Positions 44,191 through 54,004 of a stretch of DNA of 64,000 nucleotides are shown here, in pieces. The notes beneath the pieces are model-generated. The model saw only the letters and a list, made by a program, of their open reading frames with translations. It had not been told where the DNA came from and searched no databases. Both the position numbers and the translations under genes were made by a program. The stretch comes from Marinobacter algicola DG893 (GTDB lineage: Bacteria > Pseudomonadota > Gammaproteobacteria > Pseudomonadales > Oleiphilaceae): positions 1-64,000 of the forward strand of contig NZ_ABCP01000014.1 of assembly GCF_000170835.1 (NCBI RefSeq), read 5' to 3'. Numbering within the stretch: position 1 is the first letter of the stretch; each line of letters starts with the position of its first letter.

Positions 44191-44305
44191 CCGCTCAGAG
44201 TACAAAACCGACTCCAGCGTGATGGCCGTGTGCAAATCGGTCACGATCCCCGGAATGACCGGTCACGTTCGCCGGAATACGCAAACCTCATAGGTAAGAC
44301 GAGAG

Positions 44306-44659
44306 CTAAATAACCACACCCCTTGTTTTCAAGCTTTGGTAGCTTTTTTCAGGATCGTCATCCCTGATCACACGCAGGTCATCCTCCAGATACACCGGCG
44401 CTGGTTTTTCTTTTGTCCGAGAATGATTCTTCGGTGGTGGGGCGGCCGGCGCCCTCTCTCCCAAGTCATTTATATGAGCTACCAACGCGAATAAGTCATC
44501 ATTTGGCCGCTCCGCCAGAGCCTGCTCTGCAACAGCGGGGGCGATGTCCTCTCCAATTCCCATCTGGACCAGAATCGTGATCAGGCTGTCCTGCTTGGAG
44601 CCGTTAGACGCCGTCGGCCTTTCCTGATCAAATGACTCAAGATGAACTGCAGTCTGCAA
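44306..44659 (-). CDS. hypothetical protein, possibly a C-terminal fragment
   Basis: This 117-residue sequence is not recognised. It has a small helical segment (SLITILVQMGIGEDIAPAVAEQAL) that resembles a UBA-like or helical repeat, a Pro/Ala linker (RAPAAPPPKNHSRTKEKPAP) and a charged tail. The frame stays open for about 20 codons upstream of the chosen Met, without a good ribosome-binding site, so it may be the 3' end of a gene cut during rearrangement. Confidence 0.4.
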   Translation of the reverse strand: MQTAVHLESFDQERPTASNGSKQDSLITILVQMGIGEDIAPAVAEQALAERPNDDLFALVAHINDLGERAPAAPPPKNHSRTKEKPAPVYLEDDLRVIRDDDPEKSYQSLKTRGVVI

Positions 44660-44923
44660 CGAGCTTTTAGCCCGGATAGACTCCCGTGGAACATCGAGAT
44701 CGGCGTACTGGAGAATCGTTGCCTCAGTGAATCACGATTTGATCAGCGCTTCCTTAGTGCAATTTTGGCGCTTATAGAAAAAATATATTAGTAAAATATA
44801 ACGGAGGAGATTTTCAGGCCCACTGTAGCCAATGCAGCTTCGAGACAGGGTTGCTAGTAGCGCAAAATTAAGTTAATACTTAAAAACAATAACAATTTCA
44901 AAAGCACTTACTAAGGCACTTAA

Positions 44924-45196
44924 ATGGCATTAATCAATTACGTGACTCATGTCCAGTTTGATTTTGGGGCTTCCTCGTTGCTGCAGCTAGAGTGCGATCG
45001 CCTCAGTATTCGGCATCCGATGGTGGTAACTGACGCGGGTGTCAGGGCAGCGGGAATTGTTGATCAAGTACTGAAAAACCTGCGTGATCCTTATGCAGCG
45101 GCATATGATCAAACGCCTCCCAATCCCAATGAAGCCGCCGTTCAGCAGGCAGCTGCTCAATATCGCGAGTGCAGAGGATTATCAGTGGATGCTTGA
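44924..45196 (+). pseudogene. 5' fragment of an iron-containing alcohol dehydrogenase gene
   Basis: The 90 residues start MALINYVTHVQFDFGAS and continue MVVTDAGVRAAGIVDQVL, matching the N-terminal third of group III alcohol dehydrogenases and resembling the intact gene at 52847 (QINYLTNIRLGTGA). Similarity stops at QYRECRG, just before the NAD-binding GGGS motif should appear, and a few foreign codons lead to a stop. It is a truncated copy. Confidence 0.8.
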
Positions 45197-45238
45197 ACAA
45201 TCCCTTTAAGTTGATCTGCAGCGAATCAGGAGCCAAAA

Positions 45239-46027
45239 ATGGAGTTAGGAATTACAGGGCGTTGGGCATTGGTCTGTGCCGCGAGTAAAGGTCTCGGTAA
45301 GGGGTGTGCCGAGGCTCTGGTAATGGAAGGTGCGAATGTCGTAATCAACGCGCGTTCATCTAAAGCGTTAGAAGAAACGGCGGCACACCTGCGCCACTTG
45401 AATCCAGCTGCCAGTATTTACACAGTAGCTGGAGATATTGCACTAGTAGAGACCCGCCAAGCGGCGCTAGAAGCCTGTCCGCAGATAGATATCCTAATCA
45501 CAAATGCAGGTGGACCTCCCCCTGGGGACTTTCGAGATTGGTCACGTCAGGACTGGTTAGATGCTATCGACGTTAATATGGTGACACCTATTGAACTCAT
45601 CAAAGCGACGGTTGATGCGATGGCGTCACGTGGCTTTGGCCGGGTAATTAATATCACCTCAGCAGCCGTCAAGGCACCCATCGATATTTTGGGACTATCC
45701 AATGGAGCCCGTAGTGGACTGACTGGTTTCATTGCTGGTTTATCTCGTCAGCCGCAGCTTGTTGGACGAAATGTGACCATCAATAATTTATTGCCAGGCT
45801 CTTTCGATACCGATCGATTAAGGAGTACCCAAAAGGGGATCGCACAATCGTCTGGACGGAGCTACGAGGATGTCCGCGATTCGTTTCGTCGAAGTGTTCC
45901 GTCGCAGCGCTTCGGTACCGCCGAAGAATTCGGTGCATTCTGCGCTTTCCTTTGCAGCGCACAGGCTGGTTACATGACCGGCCAGAATATACTCCTAGAC
46001 GGCGGCAGTTATCCGGGAGCTTATTGA
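45239..46027 (+). CDS. SDR family protein with altered active site
   Basis: This 262-residue Rossmann protein has the cofactor motif CAASKGLGKGCAEAL and NAGGPPPGDF, and resembles 3-oxoacyl-ACP-reductase-like SDRs. Where the Tyr-x-x-x-Lys should stand the sequence reads LGLSNGARSGL: Ser and Arg take the Tyr and Lys positions, after a kept Ser in ITSAAVKAP. Subfamilies with this pattern occur, so the reaction may differ from the classical one. The ATG at 45239 follows AGGAG closely. It stands between the truncated dehydrogenase and an IS3 element and may once have belonged to a catabolic operon. Confidence 0.82.
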   Translation: MELGITGRWALVCAASKGLGKGCAEALVMEGANVVINARSSKALEETAAHLRHLNPAASIYTVAGDIALVETRQAALEACPQIDILITNAGGPPPGDFRDWSRQDWLDAIDVNMVTPIELIKATVDAMASRGFGRVINITSAAVKAPIDILGLSNGARSGLTGFIAGLSRQPQLVGRNVTINNLLPGSFDTDRLRSTQKGIAQSSGRSYEDVRDSFRRSVPSQRFGTAEEFGAFCAFLCSAQAGYMTGQNILLDGGSYPGAY

Positions 46028-46097
46028 TCAATTTGCGTGTCAAATTTTACAGTTGCTACTGCAAGGAAGGATAGGTCTATCTGACCCTGACCCCGTT

Positions 46098-46895
46098 TTA
46101 GTACCGCTCATTGCCAGAAAAATCCGGCTCTAATTGCTGCTTCAAACGACCTGAAACAGCGTGTTTTCGGGCGTAGTCGGAGGGTGTCGACCACCCCAAT
46201 GCGGAGTGGGGTCTGACTTGATTATAGAACGTTCTCCAAGCCTCAATCTTCTGCTCGGCATCTGTCAGTGACAGAAACCAATTCTCGTTCAAGCATTCCT
46301 GGCGGAGTCTGCCGTTGAACGACTCCACCGTCGCATTGTCGGTGGGCTTTCCGGGCCGGGAGAAATCAATTTCTATCTGTCTCTCATAGGCCCACCGGTC
46401 CATGACCTTGCCGGCGAATTCGGAGCCGTTGTCTGCTTTCAGTATTTTCGGATGGCCCCGAAAACGAGCAATCCGCGTTAATGCTTCTTTGACGTCTTCG
46501 CCTTTCAGGCTCTGTCCGACGATGATGCCAAGACACTCCCTGGTGAACAGATCAATGATGGTCAGCAACCGAAGCCGGCGGCCGTCAAACAGGGCATCCG
46601 AGACAAAGTCCATGCCCCAGATATGATTGGGAAACTCTCCCTGAGACACGGGTTGTCTGTTCTTCGCGGCTTTGTTCCGTCTGGGCCGTTTCAAGCGCAG
46701 AGACAGGCCCTGCTCACGGTACAATCGATACACGCGTTTGTGGTTGTCCTGCCATCCTTCACGTTGCAACAACACATGGACGCGACGGTAGCCATAGTGG
46801 ATCCGTACCTGAGTGATCTCTTGGATCCGCATAGATAGCGCAGAGGCGTCACGAGCCACCGATTTGTAGTGGTAGGAGGCTCTGGAGAGCCCCAA
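46098..46895 (-). CDS. IS3-family transposase OrfB (IS407-like)
   Basis: The 265-residue catalytic subunit has the integrase core: NHIWGMDFVSDALFDG (first Asp), ILKADNGSEFAGK (second Asp) and NATVESFNGRLRQE (Glu), plus the WRTFYNQVRPHSALG tail. A -1 shift in OrfA gives an open OrfAB fusion through KRFGVSQRQACAVLGLS. Confidence 0.92.
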   Translation of the reverse strand: MGLSRASYHYKSVARDASALSMRIQEITQVRIHYGYRRVHVLLQREGWQDNHKRVYRLYREQGLSLRLKRPRRNKAAKNRQPVSQGEFPNHIWGMDFVSDALFDGRRLRLLTIIDLFTRECLGIIVGQSLKGEDVKEALTRIARFRGHPKILKADNGSEFAGKVMDRWAYERQIEIDFSRPGKPTDNATVESFNGRLRQECLNENWFLSLTDAEQKIEAWRTFYNQVRPHSALGWSTPSDYARKHAVSGRLKQQLEPDFSGNERY

Positions 46896-46972
46896 GACCG
46901 CACAAGCCTGCCGCTGGCTGACTCCGAATCGCTTCTGGAGATCATCGACCAGCTGACGCTTGCGAGGCGGTC

Positions 46973-47269
46973 TCAGATCTTTTTTGACAGCACGTCCTGA
47001 AGCATGGCCTTGTCCAAGCTCAGGTCCGCCACCACTCGCTTCAGGCGCTGGTTCTCTTCCTCAAGCTGCTTCAAGCGCCTGAGTTCGGAAGGTCCTAGCC
47101 CTCCAAACTTCTTGCGCCAGGCGTAAAACGTGGCGTCGGAAATACCCATCTTCCGGCACACTTCCGGGACCGGCGTTCCCAACTCCGCCTGCTTCAGGGC
47201 GAAGGCAATCTGCTCTTCGGTGTAACGGGATCGCTTCATGACATGATCTCCTTTCTCAGGGTCTATCAT
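46973..47269 (-). CDS. IS3-family transposase OrfA (IS407-like)
   Basis: The 98-residue protein has the HTH_Tnp_1 region (YTEEQIAFALKQAELGT, VCRKMGISDATFYAWRKKFG) and a coiled coil (LRRLKQLEEENQRLKRVV). It ends in LSKKI right at the slippery A6G site. Confidence 0.92.
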   Translation of the reverse strand: MIDPEKGDHVMKRSRYTEEQIAFALKQAELGTPVPEVCRKMGISDATFYAWRKKFGGLGPSELRRLKQLEEENQRLKRVVADLSLDKAMLQDVLSKKI

Positions 47270-47316
47270 GCCGGATTTTCCAGCTTTAAACGGTTAAGAA
47301 TTCTGGGTCAGGGTCA

Positions 47317-47463
47317 TCTGGCTTCCGTAAACAAGTTCAGTGCAAGATTTGCCTCAAAGTACTGTGATTTAAGTGATTGCAGCAGATTTCCGATTTTCCA
47401 CGACCAATCCCGGTCCTCACTTGCGAGCCATGTTCCAGGAGTTATGATCTCAAACACGTACAT
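47317..47463 (-). pseudogene. truncated integron cassette gene
   Basis: MYVFEIITPGTWLASEDRDW and the following residues form the start of an unrecognised protein whose 3' end is cut by the IS3 element at 47316. AGGAG lies eight bases before the Met, and an attC-like site (47481-47552) stands just upstream, as expected for the first bases of a gene cassette. Confidence 0.5.
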
Positions 47464-47480
47464 TGCATGTACTCCTCGGA

Positions 47481-47552
47481 GCATAACGCTTTTGTTTAGG
47501 GGCGTCCGGTGGCGGCCATCAGGCCGGAACGAACTACAACTACTAGTTGTGC
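47481..47552 (-). repeat. integron attC site (degenerate)
   Basis: GCATAAC (47481-47487) and GTTGTGC (47546-47552) are the inverse core boxes; between them CGTCCGG and CCGGAACG form the inner stem. The outer L boxes pair poorly. Confidence 0.55.
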
Positions 47553-47652
47553 CTTTCAACCTCTTGGCCGAAAAATACTGTACATAAAAACAGCTATTAT
47601 TGTACAATATTTGAGCATCCAATCCGGCGCGCGGACAGTTGAGAAACTGATT

Positions 47653-47865
47653 ATGGCCAGAAAACGAATCAAGGTAACGGTTGAAACCACCACAGGGCGC
47701 AATGAAAAATTTCACGATAATTGCACCGGTGCCGACATGACTCGATCCCAGTTAGTGAAGCAAATTGAGAGCGGTCGCTATCCCAATTACCACATCCGAG
47801 TCATAAACGGGATCAAGACACCAGTATCGAATCCTGACCCAAATGTTGAGAACAACCTAGACTAA
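47653..47865 (+). CDS. DUF3892-like small protein (cassette gene)
   Basis: The 70-residue basic protein begins MARKRIKVTVETTTGRNE and contains TRSQLVKQIESGRYPNYHIR, resembling DUF3892 proteins of unknown function. It lies between two attC sites, so it is carried as a gene cassette, but in the orientation opposite to the other cassette genes. Confidence 0.65.
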   Translation: MARKRIKVTVETTTGRNEKFHDNCTGADMTRSQLVKQIESGRYPNYHIRVINGIKTPVSNPDPNVENNLD

Positions 47866-47923
47866 CCACCCTAATGGAAAAGGACTCCCATTCCCTAGAC
47901 GATGCCGCGAATTACTCAGCCAG

Positions 47924-48001
47924 GCATAACGCCTTGGGTCAGCGGCCGATTTGGAGGCGCACCGCATCGGAAAAGCGGTCCGCTGCAGCCCTTGGTTATG
48001 C
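47924..48001 (-). repeat. integron attC site
   Basis: A 78-bp site with core boxes GCATAAC (47924-47930) and GTTATGC (47995-48001) and inner complementary arms CAGCGG and CCGCTG. It follows the minus-strand cassette gene that ends at 48014. Confidence 0.82.
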
Positions 48002-48013
48002 CCAATTCTCGGA

Positions 48014-48610
48014 CTATCTAGAAATTGGATCCACGTGCTCGATAGCTTCGGAGTCAAAGTTATATGTTAACAATATGGTTTTTCCAACGACTTGAATTGA
48101 TTGGCCTTTTTCAACAAATTCTTGGCAGGTATTTCCTTGGTAGTGGCCTTCCAGAAACGAAAGGAACCCCTCAACCAATTCCATGTATTTAGCCTCCGAG
48201 AGCCCTTTCTGGATCAGCAACTTGAAACTGAATCCATCGCCAGCTTCTGCATGAATAGCAAAATAAAGGGAATATGGCTGATCTTTAGAGACCTTACCCT
48301 TGCTACCAAACGCGTACACCTTTGGCGCTGACGGCCCAACCGCCTTTTGCCATAATTTTTTTAGCCCGGCCTTCAGCAAGTTGTAATGGTCTTTACCCAT
48401 CTCACCAAGAAAGGCGGTGAAATACGCCTGCCCAATGAATACAGCAAGGGCCGTTGGGTAAAACCATTCTGGAATAGCATAAACGCCATCAGACGGACGT
48501 TGATGTATCGCCAATGCCAAGTGCTCTGCTTCGACTTGCTCCCGAAATTCAGATATTACCTCTGTAGGGACCTCATCAGTGTACATAACAGCAATATGGG
48601 GCGTTTCCAT
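48014..48610 (-). CDS. hypothetical cassette-encoded protein
   Basis: This 198-residue protein is not recognised. It opens with METPHIAVMYTDEVPTEVISEF, has a hydrophobic stretch in the middle (YPTALAVFIGQAYFTAFLG), probably one short helix hairpin, and ends in an alpha/beta tail. The Met at 48610 is chosen since the upstream Met lies inside an attC site. It sits tightly between two attC sites, the layout of a mobile gene cassette. Confidence 0.7.
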   Translation of the reverse strand: METPHIAVMYTDEVPTEVISEFREQVEAEHLALAIHQRPSDGVYAIPEWFYPTALAVFIGQAYFTAFLGEMGKDHYNLLKAGLKKLWQKAVGPSAPKVYAFGSKGKVSKDQPYSLYFAIHAEAGDGFSFKLLIQKGLSEAKYMELVEGFLSFLEGHYQGNTCQEFVEKGQSIQVVGKTILLTYNFDSEAIEHVDPISR

Positions 48611-48624
48611 CTTTCCATCTCTAG

Positions 48625-48707
48625 GCATAACGCTTAGGTGACGGGCCGCTTTGGACCGGAGCCAAAGGCGCAGCGGAAAAGCGGTCCGGTTGACCGTTTG
48701 GTTAGGG
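48625..48707 (-). repeat. integron attC site
   Basis: An 83-bp site with core boxes GCATAAC (48625-48631) and GTTAGGG (48701-48707) and inner arms GGGCCGCTTTGGACC / GCGGTCCGG in partial complementarity. Confidence 0.8.
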
Positions 48708-48712
48708 TAATT

Positions 48713-49025
48713 TCAGTGAATCCAGACAGTTAAGTCCACTTTTCCCAAAGCTTTTTCCAGCGCAAGCATCCCTATCACTTTCCCTACAGAGGTAAGGAAT
48801 ACCATGGCTGCTCCAGTATTTTCAAAAGCCTCTATCAGACCTCCTAATGCCGGTGCTTCTTCAGACAAATTTGCCGTATTCTTGGGGAAAAACGGGTAGT
48901 TTTGTTGCATGGAGCTAACATACTGATTCGCACTAGCAACTCGGTTTATCTCCAGCGCCCCTACGCTCGCTAGATACTCCTGATTTGGCTCAGACAGGGT
49001 CAGCCCTGGCCGAACCACTTCCAAC
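48713..49025 (-). pseudogene. cassette gene truncated at its 5' end by an IS
   Basis: The remaining part (VVRPGLTLSEPNQEY onward, then GAAMVFLTSVGKVIGMLALE) is not recognised; its N-terminus is replaced by sequence of the IS3 element that begins at 49026. An attC site follows its stop, as for the neighbouring cassettes. Confidence 0.6.
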
Positions 49026-49092
49026 TGTAGTGGTTCAATGATTCCGGACACCAACGTAGGTGGTAATATCGCCACCATAAACGAGGTGTCTG

Positions 49093-50255
<1,163 letters not shown>

Positions 50256-50290
50256 CCACTACACGCTAACGGATTGATCTTGCTTTGTGC

Positions 50291-50500
50291 TCACCGTGCG
50301 CCCTTCTTTTTTGTTACCACATTAGCGTCCCGTCCCGCTTGAATACCCACCGACGATCCACTCACTTTCTGCTTTTGAGGATGTTCTTTTTTGAAAAGCC
50401 CACGCAGGAAGAAAAACAGCACCGTCAGCGCGGTGACGCCAATCCCAGAAAAAATCCATGTAGCGTTCTCTTTGATGTAATCAAGCACTTTATTTTCCAA
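50291..50500 (-). CDS. small single-pass membrane protein (cassette gene)
   Basis: The 69-residue protein has one transmembrane helix (WIFSGIGVTALTVLFFFLRG, residues 15-34) and a basic tail with SVGIQAGRDANVV. It is not assigned to a family. An attC site lies just upstream of its start (50514-50598), so it is carried as a cassette. A half attC box (CGCTAAC, 50264-50270) remains beyond its stop. Confidence 0.65.
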   Translation of the reverse strand: MENKVLDYIKENATWIFSGIGVTALTVLFFFLRGLFKKEHPQKQKVSGSSVGIQAGRDANVVTKKKGAR

Positions 50501-50513
50501 TATCCGAGAAAAA

Positions 50514-50598
50514 CCCTAACGCCGCTCAGCACGCGCGGTTTTGAATTGGAGGCGCAGCCGCAATGTAAAAACCGTTGCTGTGACTGGCATGGTTAGAG
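50514..50598 (-). repeat. integron attC site
   Basis: An 85-bp site with core boxes CCCTAAC (50514-50520) and GTTAGAG (50592-50598); inner arms include GCGCGGTTTT / AAAACCGT. It follows the cassette gene that ends at 50601. Confidence 0.8.
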
Positions 50599-50600
50599 CT

Positions 50601-50966
50601 TTATCGCTCCCAGTTTTCCAACTGCTCCAAGGCATGGTGAATCGTAATCTGGACTCCATAGAGGTTGGAAAACCATTCATCACTTGGACGTGAGGCCGCT
50701 GACACTAATAGGTCAGCCCTTGCCTGCATAATGGCTGGCATATATACCGCTTGTTCTGGATGGGTAAGGGCCACGCCCGAGTTTTGCCGTTTTATATCTC
50801 GCTCAAGACATGCTTTTAAATTCTTCAAACGTTCACGAGCTTCCGCGATACCCTCCGCAGTCAAGGCAGATGAGCCATCGACTAGCTCCATTAACTCCTC
50901 GATTTCAGCATCGTAACTACGAAGGCTCTTACGACACTGATCAAGTGATAGAGAGTAGGTCGACAT
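50601..50966 (-). CDS. hypothetical cassette-encoded coiled-coil protein
   Basis: The 121-residue protein (start MSTYSLSLDQCRKSLRSYD) is helical and acidic, with a coiled-coil-like EIEELMELVDGSSAL to ARERLKNLKACLERDI. No family is recognised. The Met at 50966 is chosen; the open frame runs nine codons further. Another core box (CTCTAAC, 50982-50988) just upstream suggests the boundary of the preceding cassette or an attI-like end. Confidence 0.65.
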   Translation of the reverse strand: MSTYSLSLDQCRKSLRSYDAEIEELMELVDGSSALTAEGIAEARERLKNLKACLERDIKRQNSGVALTHPEQAVYMPAIMQARADLLVSAASRPSDEWFSNLYGVQITIHHALEQLENWER

Positions 50967-51210
50967 ATGTTTTCCCCTTGCCTCTAACCGCATTTAGGCA
51001 GCGCGCTTTATCATTGCAGAAATTTGACTGAATCATTATTACTGACTTTGAGCCATCAATCGCGCTGCACATAAATCGATAAAACAATAGCTTAGTCGAG
51101 CATGGCCATCTCTGCCATGAAATCATTTAGCGTCTGCAATTTGCTCCGTCGATCTTACTGGATGAAATCGCTGTGATTAGCTTGGAGGCTCTGGAGGATA
51201 GCCCTGACTC

Positions 51211-51269
51211 GAATGTTCGCTTTTGTTAAGCGGAGTTCAGAGTATGTCCTGGTCGCAAAGCGAACATTC
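51211..51269. repeat. hairpin repeat, copy C (perfect stem)
   Basis: GAATGTTCGCTTT (51211-51223) pairs perfectly with AAAGCGAACATTC (51257-51269) over 13 bp around a 33-base loop ending GTCCTGGTCGC. It shares its 3' arm and flank with copies at 19908 and 22197. Confidence 0.72.
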
Positions 51270-51315
51270 AGATTTTGGGATAATGCCAGCAATGAAAGGC
51301 ACCCTGACAAGGGCG

Positions 51316-51359
51316 TCCGTTTGAGGCTGGGGTGTGTCATGTGTATCGGGGTAAGTCCA
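51316..51359 (-). mobile_element. IS3-type end fragment
   Basis: On the minus strand these 44 bases are identical to the first 44 bases of the IS at 22920 (from TGGACTTACCCCGATAC inward). No transposase remains here. Confidence 0.7.
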
Positions 51360-51711
51360 GATTCCTTCAAACTCTACCGATAGGTAGCCGAGGACTTGAG
51401 CACTTCAATTGAACGTGGATAGCCTAACTCTAAGATAAACTTTTTAATCTCCGGAACGGAGGCTGGACATTTCGACCCCAAAACGATCTCGGTAATCCAC
51501 TCTGGCTCAAAGTCATGTTTACAATACAGCCTTGGAATCCCTGAGACAGGCCTATGATCATAGTGGGATTCAAAAAGCCTTCCTCATACCGCCAAATTTA
51601 GTTAGCTTGCGATCAATCTGGTTCGAAATTTATATTGACCATCCGGATAGTATGTGTTTTATTGGTCAAAACACGCACTCACTACCAACAAAAAACGTGG
51701 GAGAAAGAACG

Positions 51712-52836
51712 ATGCTTGAACGACAGGATTACGAAGAGTTTCGCAAGGCGGTGAGGCGACTGGCCGAAACAAAAATTCAGCCTCATGCCGCGGACGTTGA
51801 CGAAAAGAAGCGATTTCCCGAAGAAGCACTTGCGGCATTCAAGGAATTACAACTGATTGCGCTGCCCTTTGATGAAAGTATTGGTGGTCAGTCTGGGGAT
51901 GTACTGGCCCAATGCATTTGTTTGGAGGAAATCGCCCGTGTCTGTGCCACCTCATCATTAACGCTGATGGTGATCTGGGCCGGGCTTGGTCCGATAGCCT
52001 CATTTGGTTCGCCACAGTTGATCGAAGAGGTAATGGAACCGGCCATTAATGGCAATACCGTTGCCTCCATCTGTTTGACCGAAATTCACGGCGGCTCTGA
52101 TGTCTGGGGTGCTCGCACTCGCGCCCAATACAAGGATGGCCAGTGGGTGCTCAATGGCCAGAAGCGCTATATCACCAATGCCAGCCGCTCCGACTGGTAC
52201 TCGGTCCTGGCACGTACCGGTGAAAACAGCTTTGGTGTGTTTGCTGTGCATAAATCTGACCCCGGTCTCTCCTTCGGCAAGCTGGAATCGAAGATGGGTG
52301 TGCGGGGCAGCCCCACTGCCGATGTAATTTTTGAAGAGTGCCGGGTTGACGATTACCGGCTCCTCGGTGACTCGAAAGAAGGCCGCCAGTACATCACTGA
52401 TTCACTGGCCTATACCCGGCCGTTAATTGGGGCTCAGGCGCTCGGTATTGCCCAAGGGGCACTTGATGCTGCCATCAAGTACGTTAAGGAGCGGGAGGTT
52501 TTTGGCCAGCAAGTGGCACGCTTTCAAATGATCCGCGGCACCATTGGCGACCTGGCAACCGAAATCGAAGCCTCCCGCCAACTACTTTATCGCTCCTGTG
52601 AAGCAGTTGAAAACAAAGAGCCTGAGGCCCGCACCCTAGCCTCTATGGCCAAGCTATTTTGCAGCAATGTTGCCATGAAAGTGGCCACCGAGTCCGTACA
52701 GCTCCATGGCGGTGCAGGTTATCTGACCGATTTCCCCGTCGAGCGCATGATGCGTGATGCGAAAATTACTCAGATATACGAAGGAACCAGCGAGATCCAG
52801 AAATTGATCGTCGCTAAAGCCATGCTTTCAGATTAA
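51712..52836 (+). CDS. acyl-CoA dehydrogenase
   Basis: This 374-residue flavoprotein introduces a 2,3 double bond into an acyl-CoA. Signatures are ICLTEIHGGSDVWGARTRA, QKRYITNAS, the FAD-site region FGQQVARFQMIRGTIGDLA, VQLHGGAGYLTDFPVERMMRDA, and the C-terminal YEGTSEIQK with the catalytic-type Glu. The ATG at 51712 has GGAG upstream and gives the usual length; the frame is open 60 codons further without similarity. It leads the rightward cluster with an iron-type dehydrogenase and CoA-transferase, so it probably acts on a short dicarboxylic or hydroxy-acyl-CoA. Confidence 0.92.
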   Translation: MLERQDYEEFRKAVRRLAETKIQPHAADVDEKKRFPEEALAAFKELQLIALPFDESIGGQSGDVLAQCICLEEIARVCATSSLTLMVIWAGLGPIASFGSPQLIEEVMEPAINGNTVASICLTEIHGGSDVWGARTRAQYKDGQWVLNGQKRYITNASRSDWYSVLARTGENSFGVFAVHKSDPGLSFGKLESKMGVRGSPTADVIFEECRVDDYRLLGDSKEGRQYITDSLAYTRPLIGAQALGIAQGALDAAIKYVKEREVFGQQVARFQMIRGTIGDLATEIEASRQLLYRSCEAVENKEPEARTLASMAKLFCSNVAMKVATESVQLHGGAGYLTDFPVERMMRDAKITQIYEGTSEIQKLIVAKAMLSD

Positions 52837-52846
52837 GGCGAAAACC

Positions 52847-53980
52847 ATGATTGCCCAGATTAACTACCTGACCAATATCCGCTTAGGCACAGGCGCAATG
52901 GCTTCACTGAATGATGAGCTAGCAAACCTGAAAGTAAGCAAGCCGCTGATCATCACCGATGCCGGCATGTCATCAACCGGCCTGCTTGATAAGGCAAAGG
53001 CCACTGCCAAGCTCCCCAACAATGTTGCTATTTACGATGGCACACCTGCCAACCCAACTGAAGTGGCGGTGGAAGAGGCCCTGGAAGCTTATCGTTCCAA
53101 CAATTGCGACAGTATTGTTGCCATCGGAGGAGGCTCCAGTATTGATCTTGCCAAGGCTGTAGCTTTGCTCGCAACCCATAAGCCGCCACTGCGCCAATAT
53201 GCGGCTATCGATGGTGGCGTTGCCAAAATCGGCCCAACTGTCCCCTTGGTGGCAGTACCCACCACCGCAGGTACCGGCAGCGAAGTAGGCCGGGCATCCC
53301 TGATAACGCTGCGGGACGGCCGCAAGCTAGGATTTCTTTCTCCTTACCTGATCCCGGACTTGGCCATTTGCGACCCGGAACTGACACGCTCACTTCCGGC
53401 CAACCTAACCGCCGCAACCGGGATGGATGCCATTGCACACTGCGTTGAAACTTACCTGAGTCCCAAGGTTAATCCGCCGGCCGATGCCATTGCGCTGGAC
53501 GGCCTGCGCCGAGCTTCGAAGTATCTGGTTCGTGCCGTCAACGACGGAACCGATATGGAAGCACGCAGTGAAATGATGATTGCGGCTCTGGAAGGCGCGC
53601 TGGCATTCCAGAAGGGTTTGGGGGGAGTGCACTCCATGTCCCACGCTCTTGGTGGCCTGAAGGAGCTTAAACTTCACCATGGCACCCTGAACGCGGTATT
53701 GCTGCCCCCGGTATTGCGTTTTAACCAGAGCCATTGCGGTGACAAGTTCGACCACCTCAAGGCCGCCATGGGCCTGCCGGCCGATGCCGATCTGCCAGCT
53801 GAATTCGAGCGTCTGAATGCTGAGCTTGGCATGCCAAAGAATCTTCGCGAAATGGGTGTGCCCGACAATGTGCTAGAGGATATGGCCCAGTTTTCCAAGG
53901 AAGACCACTCCACCGCCACCAATCCGCGTCCAGCGTCGGCTGAGGACTTCCTCGCCATGCTGAAAGAAACCATGGACTGA
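52847..53980 (+). CDS. iron-containing alcohol dehydrogenase
   Basis: The 377-residue group III dehydrogenase has the NAD loop AIGGGSSIDLAKAV, TTAGTGSEVGRASL, and the metal-ligand region ATGMDAIAHCVETYL with GGVHSMSHALGG (His ligands). It starts 10 bases after the acyl-CoA dehydrogenase, in the same operon. A truncated relative lies at 44924 and a more distant one at 38794. It may oxidise a hydroxy acid or reduce an aldehyde in the same pathway. Confidence 0.9.
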   Translation: MIAQINYLTNIRLGTGAMASLNDELANLKVSKPLIITDAGMSSTGLLDKAKATAKLPNNVAIYDGTPANPTEVAVEEALEAYRSNNCDSIVAIGGGSSIDLAKAVALLATHKPPLRQYAAIDGGVAKIGPTVPLVAVPTTAGTGSEVGRASLITLRDGRKLGFLSPYLIPDLAICDPELTRSLPANLTAATGMDAIAHCVETYLSPKVNPPADAIALDGLRRASKYLVRAVNDGTDMEARSEMMIAALEGALAFQKGLGGVHSMSHALGGLKELKLHHGTLNAVLLPPVLRFNQSHCGDKFDHLKAAMGLPADADLPAEFERLNAELGMPKNLREMGVPDNVLEDMAQFSKEDHSTATNPRPASAEDFLAMLKETMD

Positions 53981-54004
53981 AGTTGTGACTGTGAGGAGTC
54001 TGAT

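Larger units (their letters stand above)
42611..44282 (+). mobile_element. decayed IS21-family element
   Basis: Imperfect terminal repeats starting GC(A/G)TATTCCGGC bound the element on both sides, with internal repeats of the CGTGACC motif typical of IS21 ends. It holds a frameshifted, internally deleted istA and an istB with an in-frame amber stop, so it is not autonomous. Ends are approximate to a few bases. Confidence 0.75.
46082..47316 (-). mobile_element. IS3-family insertion sequence, IS407-like (about 1235 bp)
   Basis: Terminal repeats TGACCCTGACCC stand at both ends in inverted orientation. OrfA and OrfB are intact and joined by an A6G slippery site (46979-46985, minus strand). No clear target duplication is seen (flanks CTATC and TCTGG). 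The right end truncates an integron cassette gene. The 16 bases of the left end recur alone at 22565-22580. Confidence 0.9.
50989..51711. other. non-coding stretch with hairpin repeat and IS end
   Basis: No gene is supported between the cassette array and the acyl-CoA dehydrogenase. It contains copy C of the hairpin repeat (51211-51269) and a 44-base IS end (51316-51359). The open frame continuing upstream of the dehydrogenase start has no similarity. Confidence 0.45.

Noticed and set aside
50264..50290. A complete attC site between the IS and the small membrane-protein gene
   Set aside because: Only one core box (CGCTAAC) is present; no partner box or stem fits in the remaining bases.
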